Origin: Piromyces finnis
Lineage: Eukaryota; Neocallimastigomycota; Neocallimastigomycetes; Neocallimastigales; Neocallimastigaceae
DNA length: 64,000 nucleotides
Direction: 5' to 3'
NCBI GenBank assembly: GCA_002104945.1
Contig: MCFH01000019.1
Span: 793,074-857,073, forward strand
The translations under genes and the position numbers were made by a program. Positions 37,859-50,346 of the stretch are shown one piece after another; position 1 is the first letter of the stretch; the number at the start of each line of letters is the position of its first letter. Under the pieces are notes generated by a model. The model did not search any database. It saw only the letters and a list, made by a program, of their open reading frames with translations, and was not told where the DNA came from.

Positions 37859-39271
37859 TTACTCCTTAATTACTTCTTCTTCTTTATTGACCATCATGTC
37901 ATCAGCAGTTTCAATTATATCTTGACCATTTCTTGATTCAACTAATTGTTCTTCTAAAGTTTTGATTTTTTCTAAAAGCTTCTTTTCTTTAGATTCCCAC
38001 TCTATTCTATTGGATTCAAGCATAGCAAGTCTGATAGAAAGATTTTTATTATCAGCTTCTAAACGCTTGACATGGTTTTCTAAAGTTTCCATCTTTAATA
38101 CCTTACGCATTCTTGAACGTCTAGCGGCTTCAGTATTTTTTTGTCTTTTTAAAGCTAATTCTAATGAAATTGGTTCATTATTTTTATTGTAAGCGCGAGT
38201 ACCGGTAGTTTTAATGGTAACAGGTGTATTAATGACATTTTGATTTACAGTTAAAATATTACCTTGACCCATTTTTCCGTTCAAATTATTTTGAAGGTTT
38301 GTTTGTGATGGATAATTAGAAGCAATATTAGTAGTAGAAGATATGATTTGTTGTTGGCCCTTTCCTTGAATAGTTTGAGTGAAACTTTGATTATAGTATT
38401 GTTGGAAACCATTTTGTTGTGATGGTACTTGTTGTTGGAAGGATGGGTTAGCAACATTCATTCCATTAGAATTCATAATGGTTACAGCTTGAGTTGGTTG
38501 AGCTTGAGTAATAGTAGCAGCAGCAGCTCCTTGATTCATTGATACAAAACCATTTGGAGTTGTATTATTCATAAGGTTAATTGGACTACTAGTAGTAGTG
38601 TAAGAAGTTGTTTGAATTGGAGCAGCAACTGCAACAGATTGGTTCTTATTAATATCAACAGCACCCATAGGTGGAGATGGATAACGTTGATCATTATTTT
38701 GTGGAATATAAGTGGTAGTTTGAGCAGCAGTACTTTGACTAATGATTTGACCATTCTTTATAGTATTGTTAATTGGAAGAGTTGGGAAAAAGTTCATTCC
38801 ATTACCTTCAATTGGGGATATAGTTTGTTGTATATAATTTTGTTGTTGTTGACTTGGTACAGTATTTGGAATGGTAATTGGTTGTGGAGAAATAGTATTA
38901 GTAGAAATAGAAGTAGTTGAGGATGGAGTAGTAGCATCAGCATGAGTTAAAATTAAATTGGTAGTGGTGGTTTCATTTAATACTTGTGGTGAGTAAGTTG
39001 GGGTTTGTAAATAAGTAGTTGTATTAACAACGGTAGGTTGACCTTGTGATATTAATTGAGCTGAAGTATTATTATTTTGAAAGGTAGTTTGATTAGCATT
39101 AAAAGTTTGAATGGTTTGACCATTATTAACTTGATAATATTGAGTCTTTCCAAAATTATCAGTAGCCATATTATTTCCTTGATTATTTATTATAGAACCA
39201 TCAGCCAATACGGTTTGTTGTTGACCGTATGAATAATTATCAAAAGATATTTGTTGTGGAATAGCAGACAT
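37859..39271 (-). CDS. Gcn4/Cpc1-like bZIP transcription factor, 470 aa
   Basis: Nuclear DNA-binding protein. The C-terminal bZIP is clear: basic region ALKRQKNTEAARRSRMRK (373-390), with the N-x-x-A-A-x-x-S-R signature of the GCN4/AP-1 class, then a zipper with heptad leucines L397, L404, L411 and L418 and a further helix to about 450. Residues 1-350 are rich in Q, N, T, S and I, typical of a disordered activation region, with no defined domain. The ALKR-x-x-NTEAARRSR-x-RK wording is that of Gcn4/Cpc1, the regulator of amino-acid starvation responses; orthology is likely but not proved. Intronless. A long T-rich leader precedes it, with a single short upstream ORF (39481-39495), reminiscent of translational control of GCN4. 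Confidence 0.9.
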   Translation of the reverse strand: MSAIPQQISFDNYSYGQQQTVLADGSIINNQGNNMATDNFGKTQYYQVNNGQTIQTFNANQTTFQNNNTSAQLISQGQPTVVNTTTYLQTPTYSPQVLNETTTTNLILTHADATTPSSTTSISTNTISPQPITIPNTVPSQQQQNYIQQTISPIEGNGMNFFPTLPINNTIKNGQIISQSTAAQTTTYIPQNNDQRYPSPPMGAVDINKNQSVAVAAPIQTTSYTTTSSPINLMNNTTPNGFVSMNQGAAAATITQAQPTQAVTIMNSNGMNVANPSFQQQVPSQQNGFQQYYNQSFTQTIQGKGQQQIISSTTNIASNYPSQTNLQNNLNGKMGQGNILTVNQNVINTPVTIKTTGTRAYNKNNEPISLELALKRQKNTEAARRSRMRKVLKMETLENHVKRLEADNKNLSIRLAMLESNRIEWESKEKKLLEKIKTLEEQLVESRNGQDIIETADDMMVNKEEEVIKE

Positions 39272-39480
39272 TTTTATTTTTTCTAAAAGGTATTAAATTT
39301 ATTTGTTTTTTGTTTTTTAATTAGTTATTTGTTTGTTTTTATTCTTTTTTTTTTTTTCTTTTTCTTCTTTAAAAATTTAGTATAGGTAGGTGAATTATTT
39401 CAAATAATCCAAAATTTGGAAAAAACGTTAAAAAAAAGGTTTAATTTTTATACAAATAAGTTAAAATAAATTTTTATTTC

Positions 39481-39495
39481 TTAAAGAATTGTCAT
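39481..39495 (-). promoter_or_regulatory. 4-codon upstream ORF in the bZIP leader
   Basis: ATG ACA ATT CTT TAA on the minus strand, 209 nt before the bZIP start codon. Reading upstream, this is the only ATG on that strand over roughly 1 kb (39272 to about 40290). Short uORFs control GCN4 translation in yeasts. Whether this one lies in the mRNA depends on the unknown transcription start. Confidence 0.5.
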
Positions 39496-41625
39496 AAACG
39501 TTTTTATCTTTCTCAAAAAGATACGATTTTTTTTATTTAAAAACTATCTATAAAAGTTTCAAACTTTATTCTAGTATTATTTTAGGTTGTTGGTTTGTGG
39601 TTTGGTTTGTTCGTTTCCTTAAATAAGAGTTTAAATAAATAATTTGTTTTTGTTTTACTTTTTTTTTTAAATAAAAGCTATCAAAGAATTGAAAAAAAAA
39701 AGTTTTTTTATACTATAAAAAAAATAATTTACTAAAAATATTTTACAAAATTAGTTTTAAAATTTCTTTTGAAAAAAAAAAAGTTAAACGTTTTTTTATG
39801 AAAAAAATATTTATATTAAATAAAAAAAAAAAGAGGTTTATCTATATTTTTAAATAAACAATTCTTGTTGAATTTTGTTTTTTTTTTTTCCAAAAAAAGT
39901 TTTCTATACTTTTTTTTTAAAAAAAAAAAAGGTATAAAACTTTTAAAATGGTTTTAAAAATTAAAATATTTAAAAGTTAAAAAAAAAACTATTTAAAATA
40001 CAATTTTTTATTTTAAAATAGTTTTCTTTCTTTTTTTTTTCTTTTACTTTTGGTGGTGCCTTTTTTTTTTTTTTTTTTGTTACTTTTCTTTTCTTTCTTT
40101 TCTATAAACCCTTTTATAAAAAAAATAAAAGAAAAAAAAATAATTTTTTTAAAGAAAAATTTTAACTTTTTAAAAAAAGAAAAAACTGGAAAAAAAATTA
40201 ATTTATGAATTAATAAAAAAAAAAAATACTTTTTTTTCAGTTTTTATATTTTTTTAAAAAACTATAAAGAAATAAAATTTTAAAAAAAAATGCTTCATCA
40301 TCAAATGAATTGATAATAAAAAAAATAAAATGAATTTTAATTAGATATTTAATTTATTTCATTATAAACTCTAATTATTATTATTTTTAATATCGTTGAC
40401 TTTAAAAAAAAATACATTTTAATCTATTCAAGAATAGGATAAATAATATATTAAATTTATAATCCTTTTATTTATTTACTTCATATTATCAATACAATAT
40501 ATAATCTATAAACAATATAAAATAATATATGAATTTATCATTAAAATTCTTTTTTGAACAATGTAAAATTCATTTTTATAAAATTAAAGTTTATATATGA
40601 AGTTATTTAATGTAGTACAAAATGTTATTTAGGATGAATATATTTTTCAATATATTTGAATTTATTATATAATTTACTTTTTCATATATAAAAATTTATT
40701 GTCTAAATAGACAAATTTTAATTAAATAATATATCACATCAGAGTACTGATAAATTAATTTACCAACATATATTACAATTTAAATTTTATATATGAACTT
40801 ATCTATTGAAACTAAAGTTATTTACAATAATAATTTAATTAATATACTTTGTGAATTGTACTACATTATAAATTATATCCTAATTAAAATAAATAGTAAA
40901 TATTTATTAAACATATATTAACCTTATCTTATAATTTTTGAAATTTAAATTTTTTAGTATTTAATAAGGTTATATTAAAAAATTAAATTAAATTTCTTTG
41001 ATAATAAATTTTATTTTATAATTTAGTTTTTTATAAAAAAATGCTTCATGATTGTTCATTGACTATCCCTATAAATTAATTCTAATTAGAAATATAAACA
41101 GATATATAGGATTAATATATATAATATATATTAATATATAATGGATAAACTTTTAAATTTCTTTTAAAATGATAAATTATCCATTTAGAGATAAATTTAT
41201 TAAATTAATAATTAATATTAGACTATAAACTTTAAATAGTATTTTTTTAAAAAGAAAATAAATAGGATATATAATAAAATGAATTAATAATTTATTTATC
41301 AGTATATTATGTGATATAGTATGATATAAATTAAATAAAAAGGAATAAATGCTAATTCATTTTATTATTAAAGAATTATTTATTCTAAATTAAAAAGCTT
41401 ATTTATTATTAAACAAAAAGTAAACAACTTTAAAATGATCATTCAATTCATAATATATCATTTAAATATATTAAAAAAGAAAAATGACGATGGCTTGAGC
41501 CATTTCTTTTTTTTTATATCAATACTATTAATAGCTCTAGATGATAGAAATGAAGCTGAGAATGTTATAATGTTGCTGAAATGAGGTTGTTACAAAGATA
41601 TTGTAATAATAATGACATTATAATA

Positions 41626-41785
41626 TTATTGTTAAGTATTAGCATTAAGAATGTTGGTACCAGCAATATTAGTATTAGCATTAATATCATTAGTGTTGGT
41701 ACCAGTAATATTAGTATTAGCATTAATATCATTAGTGTTGGTACCAGTAATATTAGTATTAACATTAGTATTAGGAATGCTTTAT
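41626..41785. repeat. 42-bp tandem repeat
   Basis: Three full or near-full units starting at 41653, 41695 and 41737, each beginning GTTGGTACCAG and continuing AATATTAGTATTAGCATT. The period is 14 codons, and the array is open on both strands across about 260 bp. The unit itself is built from ATTAGT/ATTAGC sub-repeats. No sign of a real gene around it. Confidence 0.9.
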
Positions 41786-44700
41786 TGATAAAAATGATTA
41801 TATTGAAAACTTTTTTTAATCCTACACTCCCCAACCTACCATAAAATTCATGAAATTCTTTTTTTTTTTGCTAGGCAAGATTATCTTTAAAAAAACTTAA
41901 AAAAGTTCATAGGATGAGACATTCTAAATTTTTTTTGTTATATTAAAAATAAACTTGCCATTTCTTCTTGCTGTTATAATTTTAATATTTTCATCATTTT
42001 TTTTTTATTTATTCAATTGTACAAGTAGAGTTGAATATTAATGGATTAAATTGTAATTAAATTGTAATAATATGTAATTCTATTTATTTCAATATACCTG
42101 TTAATAAAAAAACATATTAATTATATAAATATAATAATTATATATAAACAAAATATAATAATAATTATATATAAATAAATAACTATATAATAATTATATA
42201 AATATAATAATAATAATTAAATCTATATTATAATAAAGTATTAATAAAGTGCAATGAATACTAATAAAGCAGTTAAATATTAGGAGCAATTAACAATTAA
42301 TAAAGCAATTAAATATTAATAGTAATAAATTAATAATTATTTATTTCAGATAGTATTTATTTATTTCATAAAAGTTTTTTTTTTTATTAATTCAATAATT
42401 AATATTTGAATATTAAATCAGCATTAGTGTTATTAATTATTAAGTCATGGCTAGACTTTCGAGCGTCTTTTAACCTCACACAAAGAAGAAAAAAAAGGCA
42501 AAGAACAAATCATTTATAGAACACTTTTTCTTTTATTTCATAGGATATTATTAATTTGATATTGTTTTATTCTTTCAATAACTTTTGCTTTTATTTATGT
42601 ATGTATATAAGATAATTAAATTAAAAAAGAATGAATTCATTCTTTTAATTCGTAAAACGCTTCTTTTTATTATCCTTCTTTCTTGCTTTCTTTTCTTACC
42701 TACCATGCATAATTTTTTCTATTTTCATTTTATTTTAATATTCTTCCTATCAACGATTTGTTCCTACCTTTGATGAATACAAATATTATTAATTGATTAT
42801 TAATATATAAGAATTTATAATACAAATTAATTTTATGGATTAAAATTTTATTAAATAAATTAAATTAAATTAGATACTTTTAATATAGAATTAAATTTTT
42901 AATAATAATGAAAATGGCAATTGAAAAAAAAAAATTGTCACTTTTTATGCAAATGATAATGTCTTCTCTCTTTTTTTTTTCTCTCTCTTTCCATTATACC
43001 TCTAAATATTTAATAGGATTTATTATTAAAAAAATAAAAGATTTAGGTATAAGCATTGTTACCTTTTTACCTTTTTTAGACCTAAAGAAAAGCCTTTAAA
43101 AAAAATAGTACAGATAAAACCTTTAAAATTGTATAGTATATATTAAATAATAATATAAATATTTTATGGATTTATTCATTCATTAAAAAATAAATTAAAA
43201 ATTTATTAATAATATAGAAAAAAAGGTTTAACCAATAATATGATCCAAAAGTTAATATTATTATTCATTTTATTTGAGTAACACTTTTTAATTAAAAAAA
43301 AAACTTCTCCAAAAACTGGAAAAAAAATAAGAATTAAAATTTATTAATAGTAATAGGAAAGAGTATCATCTGGGTAATACAACAATTTAAAAAATATAAA
43401 ATAATTTAATTAGTTTATTTAACACACAGCGTACAACGCACAACACCTTTCATAAGATCGAGTTAAGAATCCAGAAACAGAAGATTTTTGTGAAATAAAG
43501 ATATAAATAAATTAATTTAAAATTAAAACAAATTGTTCTTCTTAAAAAATAAATACATCTAAAACATTCTATATGCTAATAATTTATCCTCTTATTTTTT
43601 TTCGGAATAATTCCCCTTTAAAAAATAATTCATAAAGAATGCATAAAATAAATATCAAATTGAATCCAAAGGGAATAAAATGTATAAAAACTAAAACAAT
43701 AGCATAAGATAAAAAAAAACAATGGCCTACTCGAAAAATAAAATTAAAAAGGACAATTTTTATCATAAAAAAAAAAAAGAATAAGAATTAAAGTTTAAAT
43801 TAATGAATTAACCTTAATTAATAATGAAATCAACATTTTTTATGATGAAAATATTAAAAATTTAATTTCATTAGAACAATAGACATTTCAAAAAAAAATA
43901 ATCATTAATGTTTATTTTTAATTTATTTTGTACTCTCATTATTTTTAATAATTTAAATGAATTAATTAAATTTTTAATTAAAAATTGATTGTACATTTTT
44001 TATTTTTCTATTGTTCTAATCCCTTTTCCTTTTAAAAGTGTAGATAAATTAATTCTAATATCAATTTATTATACGATCCTATATCCTATGGTTCAAAAGA
44101 GGTAGAAGGATAATATCATTTAGTATCATTATACAATATCATTCCTATGATAATAATTAAGAATTTTAAATAATACAAGGAAAATAAAAGTAATTTAATG
44201 ATACTAATTCTATAATTTTATTCTATTAATTTTTAATTTATTAAAAAAAATTTTTTATTTTTCTTGTCACACCTTCCAATTTATTTTATCGACCAACCAT
44301 TTGATCTTTAAACTAAATTTGGGATAGTTTTTTTTTATTATTTATGAATACTATATAAAAAATGACTATGGATGAACATTTTTTATCCTTTTTTCCATAG
44401 AATAAATAAGAGTGATATTATTATTTATTAAACTTTTTTATTTAGGTTACACCATCTGTTTATTTCATGCATATTAAAATTTATTTTTTTAAATATATCA
44501 TTTTTGAAATAACAATTGAATATCAATGAATATATTTTTAAATAATAAAAAAAAAGGTAATGCTTACGTGTGTCATTTCCTATACTACCGCAAAAAATAA
44601 ATGAATTATTATTTCATTAATAATAATAAAAAAAAAAAGAACAATAAAAGTTTTCTACAACAATGTACTCTTTCTTACATACCATTTTTTTAATTTTTGG

Positions 44701-46029
44701 AATATAAAAAAAGAAAAGATGTCATTCTTTATTAGAAATTGGGATAAAATATGTCATTATTCCGTGATAATTTTATTGGAAATTCATAAATATCTTTTAT
44801 TTTCCATAAAGGTATTACTTTAAAAGTGACCTTCTTGACCCATCAAAAAAGATAATAAATTTATTTATTTTGTTGATACTTGATACCATAATTAAATCAC
44901 TTTTTTTTTTAAAACTTTTAAAAATGGCCTGTTTTTTTTTTTGATATTCTTAATCTTATTTAATAATATTGTATTTTGTTTTATTATTAATAGATAAATA
45001 TAAAAAAAAAAAAGTTCCTTTTATTTTATTATTATTATCATTATCATTATTTTTTATTATTATTTATTTATTTATTTTATTTTTCATACTCCGTTTTTAA
45101 TTTCATTTTCAAAGTTTATTACTATTATCCAATTTTTAATTTTAATTTAATTTTAATTTTAATATAAAATAAACTTTTTTAAAAAAAAAAGTGTAACCCA
45201 AAAGATTTTAATTCCTATTAAAATGTTTTTTTTTTATTTTAAATAATTAATTTAATTTAATATTAAAAAAAAATATCCATAAAATGTCGATCAATTTTTA
45301 AAAAGAAATTTTTATTTATATTAAAAAACAAGTAAATGATGAGGCTTTTTTTTTAATCATTAAAAGGAATATTTATTTTGCTAAAGTTAATGCTTTTTTT
45401 TTACTAGATATTAATCTATTGATATAGCATTGATGATAGATCATTGATATTTTAAAAATGATCTTTTTTTTCTTTCAGAGTTGTAACACTTGTTCATCGT
45501 TTATCTTTTACTAAAAAATACGTTTTTAGCTAATAGTATGAATAAGGAGTTTTAAAAGTCATTATTAAACGTTGTAATAATTTTAGTGCAACATTAATTT
45601 AATTATTAAAAAAAAAAAGAGTCTAGAAAGTCTTTTTATTAAAAAGTTCCATTCTCATTAGTTATAAAGTAATACAACAACAAAATGTTTTTTTAATAAT
45701 GGAAAAATAAAAAAAAAAAATTAAATTTCATAAAACACAAAAACAGTCACACAAAGAATTTTTATTTGTCAATGGGAAGAAGGGAGGTTGGGAAATTTTT
45801 TGGTTGGCTAAAATAAAGGCTTTGATGATAACTAGTTTTTTTTATTATTTATGAAAAGCCAAAGTTTATTAATGAATGAATGTCATTAATTATTATTAAT
45901 CGTATTTTTATTTTTCACATGTTAATTATTTTTAATCTAGAATTTTTTATAAAATAATAATAAAAAAAAAAAGATAGATATAAATTAGAAATAATAATTA
46001 AATAGGGAAAAAAAGTAGTTAAGAATATC

Positions 46030-46095
46030 CAATATATCCATATATCTATATATATTTATATATATTTATATATATTTATATCCATATATCTATAT
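46030..46095. repeat. TATATATT minisatellite flanked by direct repeats
   Basis: ATCCATATATCTATAT occurs at both ends of a run of TATATATT units. A local low-complexity duplication without other function visible. Confidence 0.7.
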
Positions 46096-47090
46096 TGATA
46101 TTGTTATAATTTTTTTTAAAATATCTTTTTCTTCTTTTTTTCATTATTAAATAGTTCAAAATCAATTAAGCGTCATTCAACCTTTTTATCGACTTTTATT
46201 ATAAAAATCGTTTAAATAAAAAACAAATGATAATATATTTAATAATATATTAGTTTATATTAATATATATTGTAATAATATATTGAATCAAATTTGATAA
46301 ATTTAAAAAAAAAATTTTTTTTTGTTGATTTTTACACCATCAAAAATGAAAAAAAACGGCCAGTCCAATTTGAATCAAAGCTAAACAATTTTAATATTTT
46401 TTTTATTACCAAAGTTTATGGTAAAATTTTTATTCGTATAAGAAAAGCACTATTGTCAGTTGAATAAAATTATAATTGTTGTTGTTGTAAAATAAAATAA
46501 AAAATAATAAAACTATTTGATAATAAATTTTATATTATTTAATTATTTAAATCTTGTTAATTAAAAAAAAAAACATTTTATTTATATAGAAATTGAATTT
46601 TACATAGCCTCCATTGACTTTAAAAAATTTTGATTTCTTTTTTTTTTTTTAATAGAATAAAGTGATTTTTAATTTAAATAATAAAAAAAAAAAGGTCAAT
46701 GAGCTTTGAAGGTATCTTAATATAAAGAATACAGGTTTAAATATTTGTAAATTACTATACCTTTTTTCCATATATATATAAATAATAAATAGGCTTTCTT
46801 GGTTGTAAGTTATTATACTTTTTTATTAAAATTACAAATTTATTGATGATTATTATTTATGATTAAAAGAAATTACAACTCCAACTACCATTATTCTTGT
46901 TAGTATTATTATTGTTGTTGTTGTCAAACGGTTCATTTTCAAATTATTTATTTTTGGGAAAAAAAAGGCTTAAATTTTTGTAAATTATATACATTATTTT
47001 TTTTACAAATATAGAAACTAATAAATGTGGTAGGATATATAAAAGGAAGGTTAATATGATGCCATTTTAATCATTATTAATTTAATATAA

Positions 47091-47097
<7 letters not shown>

Positions 47098-47132
<35 letters not shown>

Positions 47133-47133
47133 G

Positions 47134-47168
<35 letters not shown>

Positions 47169-47169
47169 G

Positions 47170-47231
<62 letters not shown>

Positions 47232-47232
47232 G
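47098..47232. repeat. (ATT)n microsatellite, interrupted
   Basis: About 130 bp of ATT triplets broken twice by an ATG TTT step. Further ATT and GTT triplet runs follow to about 47475. Confidence 0.95.
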
Positions 47233-49575
47233 ATAATAATAAGGATAATATACTACTATTAATAGTATTATTAAATAATATATAATTTATTATTCAGCAT
47301 AAAGTAATAGCATATATATTATTTATGATAATTTATTATTATTATATATTATATATTATTTATTATTGTTTTATTATTGTTGTTGTTTTTATTATTATGT
47401 ATTATATATTATTATTATATATTATTATTATATATTATTATTGTTGTTGTTGTTGTTGTTGTTTATTGTTATTGTTTGCTGTACATCATTATTAGCATAG
47501 AAGAAGAATAGAATATTCTTTTTCATTTTTATGATCATGGTGTTTTTTTTTTTAATAAAAGCTGATGAAAATGATAAGAATATTTTCAAAAAAAAATACA
47601 CTTTACTATGTTAAGATAATATAAAAAAGAAATGAAAGACATCACCTTTAATATACTTTTCTATACAAAAAAAGAGTAATTTAAAAAAAAAAAACTTTTT
47701 TTTTATATTCAATTTCTAATCAATACTTTTTTTTTTTTTTAATAATACTTCCATTGCAATTTTAATCATTTTCATCTCTCCAACCAAAAAAGGATGATTC
47801 ATGTTTTTATAAAATATAAAACTTTTATATTTATTATGAATTAAAATTCTATTACATTTTTCCTTTTTTGGATGGATTCTTTTTTCTTTTATTGAAAATA
47901 AATTAATGTTGTGTAACCATTAAATCAATAATAGGAAAAGAGTCATTTTTTAAAAAAATAATTTAAATTCAATTTCTATTCATAAATTAATTCCTATAAT
48001 TGAATAGAAATGAATTGAATGGTAATATATGTAATATATATGGTAAATAATTTATTTTATTTGTCTGTGTAAATGAAAAAGTAAAAACACAATTTTTATA
48101 GTAGTAAAAAAAGGAAAATTATAAAAAAAATATCCGATAAAGGTGATGGAAAATATTGTAAAAAGCAACTATTTTCAATACTAAAAAAATACCTTTTTTT
48201 TAAAAAAATTATTAAGATATCAAGAATATTTAAAAGAATTTCATTAAATGTTTTTTTTTTTCTGTTGGTAATAATTTTTATTTCGATATTATTATTTTAT
48301 ACAGAAAAAATATAGTTTAATTTCCTTCCCATTTATAGTTATATTTGTATAGAATAATAGAAATGACAAAAATGACATAATACCTTACAATACCAATTTT
48401 TTTCTATTAATTTTCTTTTCTGTATATGGTATAAAGAATAGATATAGGATGCACATGGTATAATTTCAATGAGTTCATGATCAAGTAGGTAGAATGAATG
48501 TTACTACCCATCTTAATAATACATTTCATGTATTTTATATAGGATAATAATAGATGATTTAAATAACAAGAAAAAAAATGGTATTATACTATTATATCTT
48601 AACAAAGACAACGACATATTCATTTCTTTTTTTATTTATTTCTTAATATCATTCTTTATTAAAAAAAAAAAAAAGGTAGATTCAACTTTTTTTTGTTTTA
48701 ATCTAAATTTAAATAAATATTAATTAAAAGGGCTACTTTTTTTTTATAAATTAAAAAACAGAAAAAGAGCATGACAAAATTCTTTTTTTTTTTTTTTCAA
48801 AATTTAATACTTATAATAGTAACGGCGGTAATAATACAATAATCATTTATTATTGTTGTTGTTAATAATAACATTTTATTATTGTTATTCTATTTAATAC
48901 ACTTTATACCTTTCACACTTTCCAGGATGATCATGTTATTTATTCTAAAAAAATTTGTATACATTTTATTGTTAATAATGTATACATTTTTCTAATGTTA
49001 GACATTTTAGACAGGTTATGATGATGATGATGATGATGATGATCTTTTTTACTTTTAAGAAATTTTTAATTTAATGATCAATATCATAAGTCACTTTTTA
49101 AAACAAAAAAGGTAAAATGATCAATTAACTTTATCAAAAAAAATTTTTTGTTTGACATTTGATACGAATGAATAAAGAGAGCATGTTTCATCAAATAATA
49201 TTGACCTTACATAGACCTTTACAGACTTATAGACCTTTTCAGATAACCTAAGGATAAAATGTTTCTTTAAAAAGGTTAAATTTCAACCAATTTAAAAAAA
49301 AAAAGTTGTGTGACTAATTTTTTTTGGGGATCCTTTTCATATAAAACAAAGTTTTATTTCTAAAAAAAAAGTTAAAAAAAAAAAATTTAATAACCTTAAA
49401 AACTTAAAATTCAAATATTTCCTTTGTACTCTTTTTTAAATAGAAATTAAAATTTAAAGAAATGTCATCTGTAAACTTTATTTATTATTAAAATGTTAAG
49501 TATTGTTTTCACGTTGAAAAGAAATTATTTCATTATTTTTTAATTAAAGCTTATTTTTCTTGGAATAATTTTTTT

Positions 49576-49735
49576 TGGATGTACAAAAGAAATGAAATTA
49601 AATGAATCAATAGAATTAATATATTAAATTTAATTTAATAAAATTAATTTAATCTAATTTAATTAATTTAATTTAATAAAATTAATTTAATAAAATGAAT
49701 AGATTATTTCATTTCAAGATTACTTTTGTACCATA
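49576..49735. repeat. Imperfect fold-back, about 160 bp
   Basis: GTACAAAAG at about 49580 is followed by AAATGAAAT. The mirror end at about 49710-49735 reads ATTTCATTTCAAG then CTTTTGTAC, its reverse complement with a gap. The centre consists of AATTTAATAAAATTAATTTAA direct repeats. It resembles a degenerate palindromic or MITE-like element. Confidence 0.5.
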
Positions 49736-50181
49736 GTTAAATGTTATATATACCATGAGTTTATTATAATATAATAATAATTTATGTAGATTTATATTAA
49801 TGAATTTATTTATCATATATTATAAATACACTAAGATCAAAATATGAAAAGATGTTTTTTTTTATTTTTTTAAAAATTATATACAAATTTTTTATTTAAG
49901 AATAATACTAAATATTTTAAACCTTATTTAATAATAAATGAATTGAAAAGATTCTGGACTTTTTAAATTTTTTTTTAAAAAAAGAAAACTTTTTTTTAAT
50001 TGAATCCTTTTTTGTCATTTGTTCAAAAAAGGTAATATTTTTTAGAATAATATTAATTTTTTTAATATTTTGATTTTTTGACCAAAAAAAAAAAATTCAA
50101 AAGGATTAAAAGGTTTGGAAGAACAGTTTTTTTTTTATGATAAAATAATATTATATTGAAAAATTAAAAAGATGAACAAAC

Positions 50182-50346
<165 letters not shown>

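Noticed and set aside
42585-43099. Two plus-strand frames of 62 and 63 codons
   Set aside because: F/L/I/K-rich low complexity, no domain, no splice-linked continuation.
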